64,000 nucleotides of DNA from Isochrysis galbana (lineage: Eukaryota > Haptophyta > Isochrysidales > Isochrysidaceae). The stretch is taken from the NCBI GenBank assembly GCA_018136815.1, contig CM030936.1, forward strand, positions 3,858,474 to 3,922,473, in the 5' to 3' direction. The notes beneath the pieces were generated by a model. That model was not told where the DNA came from. It saw only the letters and a program-made list of their open reading frames with translations, and did not search any database. The position numbers and the translations under genes were made by a program. Positions 1 through 9,739 of this stretch are shown here, piece by piece. Position 1 is the stretch's first letter. Every line of letters starts with the position of its first letter.

Positions 1-2030
1 CTGCCGGACTGCGGCGAGACGAGGGAAACGGTCAGTGTCGTTGCCTAGAATAAAGAAGGGACCGCCTCTCGTTATGCGAGTCGGGAGCACCACCATCGCA
101 ATGTGACACTTCGACAATTTGCCAACGAGGTCGGCTTGGCCGCACCGATTCCATGCTTGGTAGATGTGCGAGTCCATCGCCTTGTTTGGACAGCCTTTCA
201 TGAAGTCCCACCAGGCGGCAGGGTATCCGCGGAAGGAATCATGCATGACAAACTTCCACGCCGGCGCCTGACAGACGAGCAGTGGCAGCCGTCATGGCGA
301 CGCACCGTGTGGTGCTCGCGGGTTAGCGATCCGGGTGGTCGCCCGCTAGCTAGGCGGTCAACGAAGGAGTCACTAGACACGCTGCTGCCCCAAGGCTGTC
401 GTGGAGCTGCAATCGGGATGGTGGGCTGAGTTGGATGGCCTACCTTGCCACGCACGATATTATAGGTCTCCCAATAAAATCTCTTGATCCACTCAATCGG
501 GATGAACTGCCATGGCTCGTTGACTGGCTCCACGCCCCACACAGTTGGGTCAGCCGCATGTCGGTCTGCGAGCTTGGAAATGACCTGCGCGATCCAGACA
601 TTCGGTCCGGGTGCATGACGTGCTAGGCCGTCCGTGCCGCGCTGTGCGCCATCGGTGGAAACCCCAAGGGGAGGATTCTCCACTGCGACAGCTTGCCGTC
701 GCACGGCTCGAGCCCGCTTACAGCTGTGGCGATGATGATGAGATCACACCCGGCATGCAAGACTGTTTCCAGCAAGGTGCTGGCATGCACATGATAGGAA
801 CAGGGGGAGGGTTGACAGCGGCGAGAGTATCCTCTCACCTCAACCGAATGGGCGTAAGCCGTCTCGTTGAAGTCGTTATAGCTGAACTTCTCAGTATCAA
901 AGTTGCCCAGCCAGTCGGCCGCGCGTGTAGGCCAGTGCTCAAATGTCGTCACAGCTTGGGGATCTTGAGATGACACCTGCTCGGCATGGGACACAGATGG
1001 CGTAGCGGATGTCCAGATTAGGCTAGTGCGCTTCCAATCGCAATGGCCCACCCGTGCTTCCCCGAGACGTGGTTGGAAGACCATGATCGGTCCAGCAAAG
1101 CCCCATGCGCCAAGGACGGCGGTCTCACAGCTCATAGGAACCCGCCCTCCGGTGCCGTCTGCCCCAATACACACCTCGGTCCATTTGACCTTGCGCGCCT
1201 CGCCGCTATTGTCGAAGCCATTCTGTGAGCCGATCATCGCGTGCACATCAAGCAGTGCGCGCAGATTGTACTTGCGCAGAAGCGCAAGCGCACGCTCCAG
1301 CTCCTCGAGCGATCCATCCGTGCATCCAATGTAAGGCCCTGGAAAATGGATTAGGCAGCTCCATTACGTCAATGGTGTACAGACGTGGGTTGACCGCCCC
1401 AGGCGGAGCGGGGCGTCTGCAGCCATTCATGCGTGCGCCGGGGCTGCGCCCTGCATGCTTCCAGCCCACGGGCTCCCTGCTGGCACAGTGCACCGGCGGC
1501 CTGCTGAGCAAGCCATCTGATCTGATCCCGCGAGCGTACTCCCTGGGCGAGCGCTCGGCGTGCTCACCGTACGGGACATACATCCAGTCTCCCACGGGGA
1601 TGCGCACGACGTTTGCGCCCGAGGCGGCGATGGCGCGGATGTCCTCCTCACGCACCCACGTGCGCCAGTGCCTCCGGAGCTGCTTGTTTCCCTCCACAGG
1701 GCCGAGCGCCTGGCAGAAGGAGAACTGGTCCATCCCTGTGTGCTGCGGCGTGTCCTTACCAAACTTCTGGTCGAGCGAGAGGAACTGATAGAAGAGGGAA
1801 GGAGTGATCCACGGCTCTAGCACGAGCCAGCCGCCCAGATTAGTCCCGAAGACCTTCCACTCCTCCTTTGCGGTGCTCACTCCCTCAGGACACGTGTAGG
1901 GGTTGTCACTCTCATCGAGCGCTCGGCGTAGCGAGGGCAAGGGCTCGACCTCGAGCTGGCCTGCTCGGTTAATGGTGTGGACCATCGCGTGGCTCAGTCC
2001 GAGGCTGAGCAGCCACCGCATCCGAGCCAT
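1..2030 (-). CDS. GH5 exo-1,3-beta-glucanase, 5-exon partial gene
   Basis: Hydrolyses beta-1,3-glucan from chain ends, as a secreted or wall/vacuolar enzyme; in an alga it could act on chrysolaminarin-type reserve or wall glucan (inference). Exons read 2030-1568, 1338-1175, 976-839, 584-444 and 267 to the left edge; all four introns (229, 198, 254, 176 bp) are GT-AG and keep frame. Family hallmarks appear in order: FGTNLGGWLVLEPW in exon 1, VRIPVGDWMYVPYG joined across intron 1 to PYIGCTDG, then LLDVHAMIGSQNGFDNSG, then GVEPVNEPWQ with the acid/base Glu of the NEP motif, then DSFRGYPAAWWDFM and HIYQAW. The nucleophile Glu region (usually GEWS) lies beyond the window or after a further intron. 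The start at 2030 gives a moderately hydrophobic N terminus (MARMRWLLSLGLSHAM) that could be a signal peptide. The 5' flank is a C/T-rich tract on the coding strand. Family call is firm; the 3' part of exon 5 is uncertain. Confidence 0.9.
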
Positions 2031-2049
2031 CTGGGGGATGGTCTGGCGA

Positions 2050-2485
2050 TGGAGGGGAAAGGGGGAGAGAGGAAGAGGAGGGGGGGCGTGGTGGTGGGGG
2101 GGGGTGAAGTTGGGTAAAGGAAGAGGGAGGTGAGCGTAATACCGGGGGGTGGGGGTGGAGGAGGGGGGGAGGGGGAGAGGGGGGGGGGGGGGGGGGACGG
2201 GGGGGGAGAGGGTTGGACCGGTGGGGGGGGGGCGTCGGGGGCGTCGGGGGGGGGGGGGGGGAGAGGGGGGGGGGGGGGGAGAGGGGGGAAGAAGGGAGAG
2301 AGGGGAGGGGGGGGGGAGAGAGGGGAAAGAGGGGGGAGAGGGGAAAGAGGGGGGGAGAGGGGAAAGATAGGGGAGAGGGGGAAGAGGGGGGGAGAGAGGG
2401 GAGAGAGGGGAGAGAGAGGGGGAAGAAGGGGAGGAGGGCGGGGGGGGGGAGAGAGAGAGGGGAGAGGAGAGGGGAGGGACGACGA
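2050..2485. repeat. G/A-rich polypurine tract upstream of the glucanase
   Basis: About 430 bp of nearly pure G and A on the plus strand, with G runs of 8-16. It covers the presumed promoter and 5' UTR of the minus-strand glucanase, where it reads as C/T. Long reading frames here are composition artefacts. Confidence 0.85.
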
Positions 2486-2776
2486 GGACGAGGACCCTTT
2501 TAAACCCTAGAACGGTGCCCATGTCCCGAGCCAAGGGGAGGACGGCGAAGAAGCGAAGAGACCGTTTTTAGTTTGAGTTGGCGGTGCACATCGAGGACAT
2601 GCCTGGGGCCTGGGGCTCTATATACTATATACTGGGAGGGCCTAGCTAGGTAGGCGCCCTGGGTGGGAGGGCCCTAAGGGCTGAGGGGCCTCCTGGGCTG
2701 ATACAAGATACAAGGCCCCCTGCGGGCTTTGGTAAAAGTACCCATCGAATAACCTACTACACCTATACTATTATCT

Positions 2777-3531
2777 ATTATAAGTTGGCAAACGCCAGAC
2801 TTTCGAGAATTTTTTTGTGAAATTTGGGGTTGGGCTCAAAATAAAAAAATTGATCGAAATTTGGGGGGCACGGGCGTCCCCCCCCCCCCCCCCCCCCCCC
2901 ACGCTCGACGCCCTTGCCCTTGCCCCCCGCCCCGCGCCCATCCCCATGCCGCATGTGCGCAAGCGCCGCCGAACCATTGTGGACGAGGTGGGCTGACGTC
3001 GAGGAATTTTCCGACGGCGTACTCGAGTGGTGGCGTGCGAACGGATCATCCAGCATCCCAAGTTGGTCGAAAGCGGCTCGCCTTGTTCTGGCGCTCACCC
3101 CGAATTCCGCCTCGTGTGAGCGCGTGTTTGCATTGTTGCGTGTAATGTACTCCGATTCACAGCAACGTACTCTCTCAGACCACCTGCAAGCATCGTTGAT
3201 GAGTCGCTACAATGGTCGCTCTGTGTTTTGATATGTGATGTGCGTTGTGGTGTTGTGGTTGTGGGTCCGTCGGGGGCTCGTGGGAAGCTGCGAGGTGCGG
3301 GGTCGGGAAAGCGACATCGGGGTGTCGGGGTTCGGGGATGATGGTGATGGAGAGGGTGGGGTATGGGGATGTGGGGGTGTTGGGTGTTGGGTGAGTTGAT
3401 TCAGAGGCTACACGCACGCATCACAAAAAAAATCAAAATTTTGCCCAAAATTTGGGTGCCTTGGCAACAAATTTTGACCTCAAAATTTGGGGTGCTCAAG
3501 ATCAAAACTTTGGCGTATGCCAAATTATAAG
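2777..3531 (+). mobile_element. hAT element with TIRs and 8-bp TSD
   Basis: A 739-bp element (2785-3523) is flanked by the exact 8-bp direct repeat ATTATAAG at 2777-2784 and 3524-3531, the duplication length typical of hAT transposons. The ends are imperfect inverted repeats: TTGGCAAACGCCAGACTTTC on the left and TTGGCATACGCCAAAGTTTT on the complement of the right. The interior carries a hAT C-terminal dimerisation domain but no catalytic core, so it is a non-autonomous deletion derivative. The right-hand flank is the 5' end of a dispersed LINE subfamily (ATGGGGGCC type), so the hAT appears to have landed in or next to it. Confidence 0.85.
2950..3231 (+). pseudogene. hAT transposase C-terminal dimerisation domain remnant
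   Basis: The frame ending at 3231 reads EVLEWW-like (DGVLEWWRANG), then IPSWSKAARLVLALTPNSAS, then CERVFALL and a C-terminal helix ending RYNGRSVF. This is the classic hAT-C dimerisation region, normally the last 80-100 residues of a 600-700-aa transposase. The upstream DDE core is absent and a poly-C run at about 2880-2900 precedes the domain, so this is a truncated remnant carried within the TIR-bounded element. Confidence 0.85.
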
Positions 3532-3720
3532 TGGGGGTCAATGGGGGCCTCGCGCCCCCCTCCCCCTCTCTCCATCGCGGACACCCCCCGGGTGGGTCCG
3601 TACAATCACACAATCACCCCCGCCCTTGCCCTTTGCCCTCTGGCAGGGGCGCAGGGGCAAGGCAATCATCATTCCGGCCCAGACCCCTAGTGGCTAGTGG
3701 CGCGGGCCGCGGTTCGGCGC
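3532..3720 (+). mobile_element. LINE 5' end, ATGGGGGCC subfamily (fragment)
   Basis: Reads plus-strand from ATAAGTGGGGGTCAATGGGG onward. The reverse complement of the same block occurs at about 8621-8913 and 51146-51473, and a shorter relative lies at 56316-56400. Each begins with a TATAAG/TATAAT-containing leader followed by ATGGGGGC. At 51.5 kb this block is the 5' end of a TSD-bounded LINE insertion, which identifies the family. Confidence 0.6.
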
Positions 3721-3789
3721 GCACACCCACACACCCACGCCCAGACTGGGCCTTAGGGCATCCGAACGTTAACTTAAGACCTTAACGTT

Positions 3790-4245
3790 GGACGTTGGGG
3801 AAGCGATCATTTTCAAATCCCACAACCTAGTTTATTTATACTTGGTCGCGATGGAGCGCGCCGCCGCGACTCCCCTCTCTCTCCTTCGGGCCCCGGGCCC
3901 CCCGCCGAGGGCGCCCCCCCAGTGCCAGTGCTCATGGATCATGGAGCAGTGGAGCAGCCGCTGTCGAAGCGGCCGCGTCCGCCCACCGAGGCCGAGCAGG
4001 TGCGTCACGCACCGAGGCCTTGCTCCTCATCTGCTCATCTGAGGGCGGCTCCTGAGTGGCAGGGGCGGTCGGGGGCGGTGAGGCTATGGGTGGGTCCATG
4101 TGGGCAGTTGTTAGAGCGGTGTAGTGTGCGTCCCAAGACGCAACCAAGCAGTCTCTCGTCTGTGTGTCCTTGTGCTGTGTTGTTTGTGGGTCAGTGTCTT
4201 TGTGCGCTTTGTTTGTTGCTGTTGTTGGAGTTGTGCCCATAAGGG
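3790..4245 (+). mobile_element. LINE 5' end, ATGGAGCGCGC subfamily (frameshifted ORF1)
   Basis: The conserved start block ATGGAGCGCGCC at 3851 matches four other LINE 5' ends in this window. The ORF1 remnant switches frame near 3930; the second frame has LSKRPRPPTEAEQV, matching the LSPKRPRQ segment of the better-preserved copy at 7084. No RT follows. It faces an inverted copy at 4270-4610. Confidence 0.6.
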
Positions 4246-4269
4246 CCACCCGGTCTCGGGCCGCGCCGC

Positions 4270-4810
4270 CTAGGCAGCGCGGCCGTCCTCAGGGTGGGAG
4301 AGGCCTCTGCCATGAGGCATGCCTGGTGGACGAGTGTCTCCTCTGGTCTGGTGCTGGTGTGGTTCTTGTCACAGTCAGTGACCCACCATGGGGTGGGTCA
4401 GCATGGCTGCCTTCCTTGGTGTGGCCGGGGCCACGGCCGTGCTTTCCCTCGCCAGCAGAGGCCGGGGCCACGGCGCGATCGGGGTCGCGCTCACCTGCTC
4501 GGCCTCTGCTAGCTCCCCATGGGTGCTGGGAGGGCGCCCGCGGCGGGGGGCCCGAAGGAGAGGTGGGGAGCGGCGGCGCGCTCCATGGCAATCAACTATA
4601 AAGTTAGTTGTTACGACGGAAGCGAGAAGCGGGAGCGAGAACGAGGGAGCGAGGAGCGACTAGGGCAACGAACGTGGGCGACAGAGGCCGACAAGATACC
4701 AATCTGACCAGTCCGACAACAATCACAAGACACGCACACTCAACTTTCACCCAACATCTTAGTTTACTGATAGTTGTTCGCCCGTTCGCCCATGTTAATA
4801 GCACAACATC
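4270..4810 (-). mobile_element. Inverted LINE 5' end, ATGGAGCGCGC subfamily
   Basis: On the minus strand ATGGAGCGCGCCGCC starts at 4586. A hairpin CAACTA-N6-TAGTTG (4593-4610) lies seven bases upstream, and a 5' UTR-like stretch reaches about 4810, including an ACTATCAGTAAACT motif shared with the 7.06-kb copy. The coding part is truncated and converges on the plus copy at 3790-4245. Confidence 0.6.
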
Positions 4811-4859
4811 AACATCCCCACATGGAGCTACAAAAAAGGTAATTTTGTTTTCGCGCTGA

Positions 4860-5668
4860 CGTGCAGAATTTGACGGACGTAGCTTCGGTGTTTTCGAGCG
4901 TCTCACGTTCGATTTCGAGAGACAACCATTCCATTTCTCTCGTATGGTTCAACAGCCCCATATGATAATATCTCATATATGCCATATGGTAACACTGGTT
5001 GGCTACCGAACCATTGGCATTTGGGCATGCCGGTGGTCATGTGTTGTGCTCATATGTGTCTCGGACTAGTGAAATAAAAACTAAAATAAAATTACTAAGA
5101 CTATAATCTATAATTTGTCAAAACTATAATCAATTTGATGCATGGCGGTGTACGAGGGTACGAGGGGTGAATGAAGATAGTGCACAAGAACAGTGAGTAC
5201 GCCTCACCTCCCCCCCCCCCTTACACGCTCGCACGCTCACACCCGACGCCCCCTCGTTTCCTGTGTATGGTAGAGTTGCATGCAAAAGATGTGCAGCTCT
5301 ACAAGGCCACGGCTGAACTCTAGGGCGACTCTATCACGCGCAACATGTGCCTAGCCTTCGTAAAATGCTGTACACGAAGCGATCACGGCTGGAGTGAAGT
5401 CTACCTGCGATTCGCCATACCTTACAGCCAACTCCTTCTCGATGCACCTCGTCATACGCGAGCGGTGCCCCTGGACCGTGGGTGTCAGCGCTCGCTCAAT
5501 GCCCGTCCTCAAGAAGCACCTCTTGTGGTTGCGCTGCTTGTCAGCAAACGCTGGGCCGCTGTGTTGGTCCTCTCCCCAGCGGCGAGGGAATTCAGAGCTG
5601 CCATCGGCAGCCCTGCAAACGATGCCGCGATGGTAAGATCTTTAACTTCGCGCAAGGGTGATGCGGAT
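4860..5668. other. Stretch without an assignable gene
   Basis: AT-richer DNA at 4900-5130 followed by mixed-composition sequence. Minus-strand frames between 5630 and 5360 contain a coherent-looking 60-70-residue segment, but it matches no family I recognise and has no clear start. It could be 3' flank of the FKBP gene or an unassigned exon. Confidence 0.4.
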
Positions 5669-6301
5669 TTAGCCCTTCTTCAGATTCGTCAATTTGATTT
5701 TGAAGATCAGGTTGGCACATGATGGTATGCTCGGCGCCGAGCCCCTCTTCCCATAGCCCAACATCCACGGCACTGTGACTTTTCGCCTGCCTCCCAACTT
5801 CATTCCGAGCACACCTGCATCCATGCCCTTGATTACGTCGCCAGCGCCGACCTGGAATTCAAACTTCTTGCCCGTTTCCACCCTCTGTCCTCCCTCTGCA
5901 AGGAAAAGCTCATAGTTGATAACCACCTCGTCGCCCAGCTGCACTAAATCTCCCTTGCCGTCGGCGACCTCGTCAATGACTACAGTCGGAGGGGCTTCAA
6001 CAGCAGGTGGAAGTTCGCCAGCAATCCAAAACTTGGCGACCGATTCGGGGCTAGTCTGAAGAGCGCCAGACCCAAGCGCCTGCTTGATCGCGCGCCTCAC
6101 GCGGGCGCTGTCAGTGTAGCCCGCCTCGGCTACGGCGCGAACAATGGCCTGAGCTGAGGAGGGGCGGCCGAGCGTGCGGAGCGCGTGCATAATGCGCTGA
6201 AGAATCGTCGTCGCCTTGGGAAGCGCGCCCAGCCTGGCGGAGGGCGGCTCAAGTGTGCCATCTGCTTGGTCGCTCCTCTTTGGCCGCTTTGAGGGTGGCA
6301 T
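5669..6301 (-). CDS. FKBP-type peptidyl-prolyl isomerase with N-terminal helical domain
   Basis: A single-exon 210-aa protein. Residues about 105-210 form a C-terminal FKBP domain: GDEVVINYEL, then VGAGDVIKGMDAGVLGMKLG, then LGYGKRG and LIFKIKLTNL. It would catalyse prolyl cis-trans isomerisation or serve as a binding scaffold. The tryptophan at the floor of the FK506 pocket is Met (VIKGMD for VIKGWD), as in several nuclear FKBPs, so drug binding may be weak. Residues 1-15 are basic (PPSKRPKRS), consistent with a nuclear signal. Residues about 30-95 (IMHALRTLGRPSSAQAIVRA onward) form an Ala-rich helical domain resembling a winged-helix or linker-histone fold. That layout suggests a nuclear, chromatin-associated FKBP, which is inference. 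The start is the first Met of an open frame preceded by C/T-rich leader. Confidence 0.85.
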   Translation of the reverse strand: MPPSKRPKRSDQADGTLEPPSARLGALPKATTILQRIMHALRTLGRPSSAQAIVRAVAEAGYTDSARVRRAIKQALGSGALQTSPESVAKFWIAGELPPAVEAPPTVVIDEVADGKGDLVQLGDEVVINYELFLAEGGQRVETGKKFEFQVGAGDVIKGMDAGVLGMKLGGRRKVTVPWMLGYGKRGSAPSIPSCANLIFKIKLTNLKKG

Positions 6302-7083
6302 GAGGTGAAACGGGGGGCAGGGGAAGGGAGAGAGAGGAGGGAAGGGGGAAGGCTAAACGGGGGAAAGGGGCGACGGGCTGAGAGCAGGCGCGGATGCGGC
6401 GAGCAGAAGAGCCGAAGAGCAGAGAGAGGAGCGCGGTGATAGCGGCGAGAGAGCTCAGCCTCGAGCGAGCCGTGCTGGTCGGTCCCGCTCTCTCGACGTC
6501 CTGAACATTTCCGTTGAGTGAAGTAGTTTTGTAGAGCGTCTTGTTGGCCTAGCATCCGCAGCCACATAGGAGCATAGAGAATAGGTAGCAAAGATTGCAA
6601 TAGTTATGGCCCGCCCGGCCTAAGGGCGACGAAAATTTTGGGGGTTGTAAGCGCTTACAACTCTGGATTTTACGTTCTTTCATAAGCGCTCATACGCGTT
6701 GTGGTGGATCGTGAGGGGCTGTGGCTGTGGTGCGGCTGGGAGTGAGTGGAGGATGAACTGTAACATGGGATGTATGGCCCAACTGGAGCACAGGGGGTGA
6801 ACAATGGGGAGCCGAGGGAGCGTGCGGGGACAGGGCCGAAGACATGGGCGCACTCTCAGCCATCACAGGGCACGGCAGCACGAGAACGGGAACGAGGAAC
6901 GGACGAGGGGGCACGGAGAGCGCTCGAGCGATCGCACAGAGCGTAACCAAGACACCGAGAGAAAACGTCACGCGCGGGGGGGGAAGGGAATCGCGCGGGA
7001 AAGAAATAGACGAAAAGGGGGCCGGAAACTCAAGGAAGCACTCGGGGAGAGACGGGAGCAACTATCAGTAAACTGATAGGGTC

Positions 7084-8055
7084 ATGGAGCGCGCGCCGCC
7101 GCCCTCCCTCGCTGCCGCTGCCCTCGCCGAGATGGACGAAGGCTTGAGTGACACGCCGCTGTCGCCGAAGCGACCGCGTCAGGACGACCCTCCCAGCCAG
7201 GTGGGCACAGGAGCCAGCCTGCCACGCCCGCGAACCACCGCGAACGCCACGAACAAGGCCGCCATGCTGGCAGCAGCCAGCATGCAGCACACCCCCTACA
7301 CAACACACAGCCACACCAGACACATCACACCAGTGGGACGCTTCCAAAGGGAAGGCCTCCGGGCCGGGACCCTACACAGCCGCGGTACCGCCCTCGCGCT
7401 CCGGCGCGAGGGGCCGGCCCGGCACCATCTGCAGCAGAACCCCCATGGGGGAATGCCGCATCAAAACAAGGAGCTGGACAAAGAGCAGACTAGGCCCCCC
7501 AGCAAGGGACACAAGAGCAAAAGGAGAGGCAACACAGGAGGGGTACTCTCCAGCGCCGCCGAAGGCCAAGCAGACGAGCGCGCCCAAGGCGCGCGATTGA
7601 CGCAAGCGGCACAGGCCCAGGAGGCCTACCACAACCACCACCACCCTGAGAGAGGGCCACCACAAAGCACAAGCCACACATATCCCTCGGAAGGGGGCGA
7701 CCACACAATGGCAACATTGGGCCATATGGACGCTAGGGATACGAGAACATACGCGAGGCTAACCCCGCCCCCCGCCCCGGTCACACAGGTGGCCCTACTC
7801 GACGAAGACCTAGAGCCAGAGCCCGAGGAGGAAGCCGAATTTCCAGACTCCCACAAGATCATAATCACCTTTACGGCGTACGAGAAGGGACATAAGGCCA
7901 AGGACGAAGAGGTCCTAGGCGCGATCGTCGCACACCTCAACAAGCTGGAGGGCGTAGACCTCGAGCCCGAATTCTTGTCTAAGAGCGCCTCCGGCCCTTG
8001 GGGACGCACGCTTACCTCGATGAAACGGAAACGGGGGAGCCTGGGCTACTTCTAG
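7084..8055 (+). pseudogene. LINE ORF1 fused to RT-region sequence
   Basis: Codes for 323 residues: a Pro/Gln/His-rich N terminus starting MERAPPPS, a basic block (LSPKRPRQ), an acidic patch (EPEPEEEAEF) and then PDSHKIIITFTAYEKGHKAK, probably the start of the RNA-binding domain of ORF1p. From about 8008 the reading continues out of frame into the RT segment and stops at 8055, so the RNA-binding domain is cut off. ORF1p would be the nucleic-acid chaperone of the LINE ribonucleoprotein; this copy cannot supply a full one. Confidence 0.65.
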
Positions 8056-8620
8056 CGCTAGATTGGGAAAAGGCCTTCGACAGAGTGAACTGGGAATTCT
8101 ATCACCTCGTCCTTGAAAAACTCAAATTCGGAGAGGATTTCCGAAAATACGCGAGGGCCCTAACCAACTCCGAGGCAAAACCCATACGATACATAAAGGC
8201 CAACGGAGGCAGAAGCTTCCCATTCAACGTCGCGAGTGGAGTCCCTCAAGGGTGCCCGCTATCGCCGCTGGCCTTCCTTCTAACAGCGGAAGCGCTGACA
8301 CGGGCGATCAACGAAGACGAAGACATAGAGGGAATCACGGTTAACGGAGCCGAGCTCAAAATAAGCCAATTCGCCGACGACACGCAACTTATGGCGGCCG
8401 ACTACAGCAGCCTGGCACGCTCACTCGAATGGGTAGAGAGATACGCGGCGGCCTCATGTGGCAAGCCGAACGAGCAGAAATTCGAAGGACTTAGGATGGG
8501 ATCTCTGAAGAGAAAACGCCCGCCAGCGAGATTTCAAAGATACAAGTGGCTAAAGAGCGGTGAATGCGCGACCATCCTAGGGATCCCGCTAGGGGGACCC
8601 CAGGCCATAAAGGGCTTCTG
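8008..8620 (+). pseudogene. LINE reverse transcriptase fragment
   Basis: The frame starting at 7998 has LLLALDWEKAFDRVNWEFYH, SGVPQGCPLSPLAFLL and ISQFADDTQLMA, the A, B and C blocks of a non-LTR reverse transcriptase including FADD. It closely parallels residues about 590-790 of the intact ORF2 at 26099-30340, with many substitutions, so it is an older or different subfamily member. It lacks fingers, endonuclease and C-terminal zinc finger and is non-functional. Confidence 0.85.
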
Positions 8621-8932
8621 GGCAGCTCAGGGGGCAGTGGAGGCTGGAGCTCAGCCCCTTGCCCCCCCTGCCTCTCCCACGCTTGCCACGCTGGCCATTG
8701 GAGCCTCCCAGTGGCCTCTGTATGCCTGGCGACCAGGGGAGGGGGGGGAGTCAGCTCGAGGGCAGGCCCATGCTGGGCGTGGGAGTGCGAGTCTCGGCCC
8801 GCGCCCACTAGGGGTGCTGGGGTTGATTGTACGGGCCCACCCCGGGGGGTGTCCGCGATGGAGAGAGGGGGGCGCGAGGCCCCCATTGACCCCCACTTAT
8901 AAAAGTAGGTTGACGCTCAATCAACTACTATA
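8621..8932 (-). mobile_element. Inverted LINE 5' end, ATGGGGGCC subfamily
   Basis: About 290 bp matching 51146-51473 closely, in the same orientation as that copy; read on the minus strand it starts near 8913 with ATAAGTGGGGGTCAATGGGG. It abuts the RT fragment at 8620 with no visible duplication, so it probably arose by twin priming or recombination rather than a clean insertion. Confidence 0.65.
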
Positions 8933-9737
8933 GGAGAGGGAGAGGAAGAGGAGAGAGGAGAGAGGAGAGAGGAGAGAGGAGAGAGGAGAGAGGAGAGAGG
9001 AGAGAGGAGAGAGGAGAGAGGAGAGAGGAGAGAGGAGAGAGGAGAGAGGAGAGAGGAGAGAGGAGAGAGGAGAGAGGAGAGAGGAGAGAGGAGAGAGGAG
9101 AGAGAGGAGAGAGGAGAGAGGAGAGAGGAGAGAGGAGAGAGGAGAGAGGAGAGAGGAGAGAGGAGAGAGGAGAGAGGAGAGAGGAGAGAGGAGAGAGGAG
9201 AGAGGAGAGAGGAGAGAGGAGAGAGGAGAGAGGAGAGAGGAGAGAGGAGAGAGGAGGGAGGAGAGAGGAGAGAGGAGAGAGGAGAGAGGAGAGAGGAGAG
9301 AGGAGAGAGGAGAGAGGAGAGAGGGAGAGAGGAGAGAGGAGAGAGGAGAGAGGAGAGAGGAGAGAGGAGAGAGGAGAGAGGAGAGAGGAGAGAGGAGAGA
9401 GGAGAGAGGAGAGAGGAGAGAGGAGAGAGGAGAGGAGAGAGGAGAGAGGAGAGAGGAGAGAGGAGAGAGGAGAGAGGAGAGAGGAGAGAGGAGAGAGGAG
9501 AGAGGAGAGAGGAGAGAGGAGAGAGGAGAGAGGGAGAGGAGGAGGAGAGGGAGGAGAGGAGAGAGGAGAGAGGGAGAGGAGAGAGGGAGGGGGGGGAGAG
9601 GGAGGAGGAGAGAGGAGAGAGGAGAGAGGAGAGAGGAGAGAGGAGGAGGAGAGAGGAGAGAGGGAGAGAGGAGAGAGGAGAGAGGAGAGAGGAGAGAGGA
9701 GAGAGGAGAGAGGAGAGAGGAGAGAGGAGAGAGGAGA
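8933..9737. repeat. About 800-bp array of the 7-mer GAGAGGA
   Basis: More than 100 near-perfect copies of GAGAGGA (GGAGAGA phase), with occasional 1-base insertions or deletions and a more variable patch at about 9530-9650. Because 7 is not a multiple of 3, each frame gives a 7-residue repeat; the minus-strand frame (SLLSPLS repeats) is an artefact. It follows directly on the LINE fragment. Confidence 0.95.
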
Positions 9738-9739
9738 CA

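Larger units (their letters stand above)
6690..8620 (+). mobile_element. LINE copy with internal deletion joining ORF1 to RT
   Basis: The 5' UTR (about 6690-7083) ends in the perfect hairpin CTATCAGTAAACTGATAG (7062-7079) four bases before ATG. ORF1 (7084 onward) is followed by a junction near 8008, after which sequence homologous to the reverse transcriptase of the 26-30-kb LINE resumes, lacking the endonuclease and N-terminal RT. Homology stops at about 8620, where an inverted fragment of the other LINE 5' end begins. Confidence 0.8.

Noticed and set aside
2130-2510. Gly/Arg/Glu-rich frames in the G/A tract
   Set aside because: Low-complexity polypurine sequence upstream of the glucanase; no natural amino-acid composition or motif.
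3808-3825. TTTCAAATCCC resembling a tRNA B box
   Set aside because: No matching acceptor or anticodon arms around it; it lies in a LINE 5' leader.
8933-9737. Regular array considered as CRISPR
   Set aside because: Contiguous 7-mers without spacers in a eukaryotic context.
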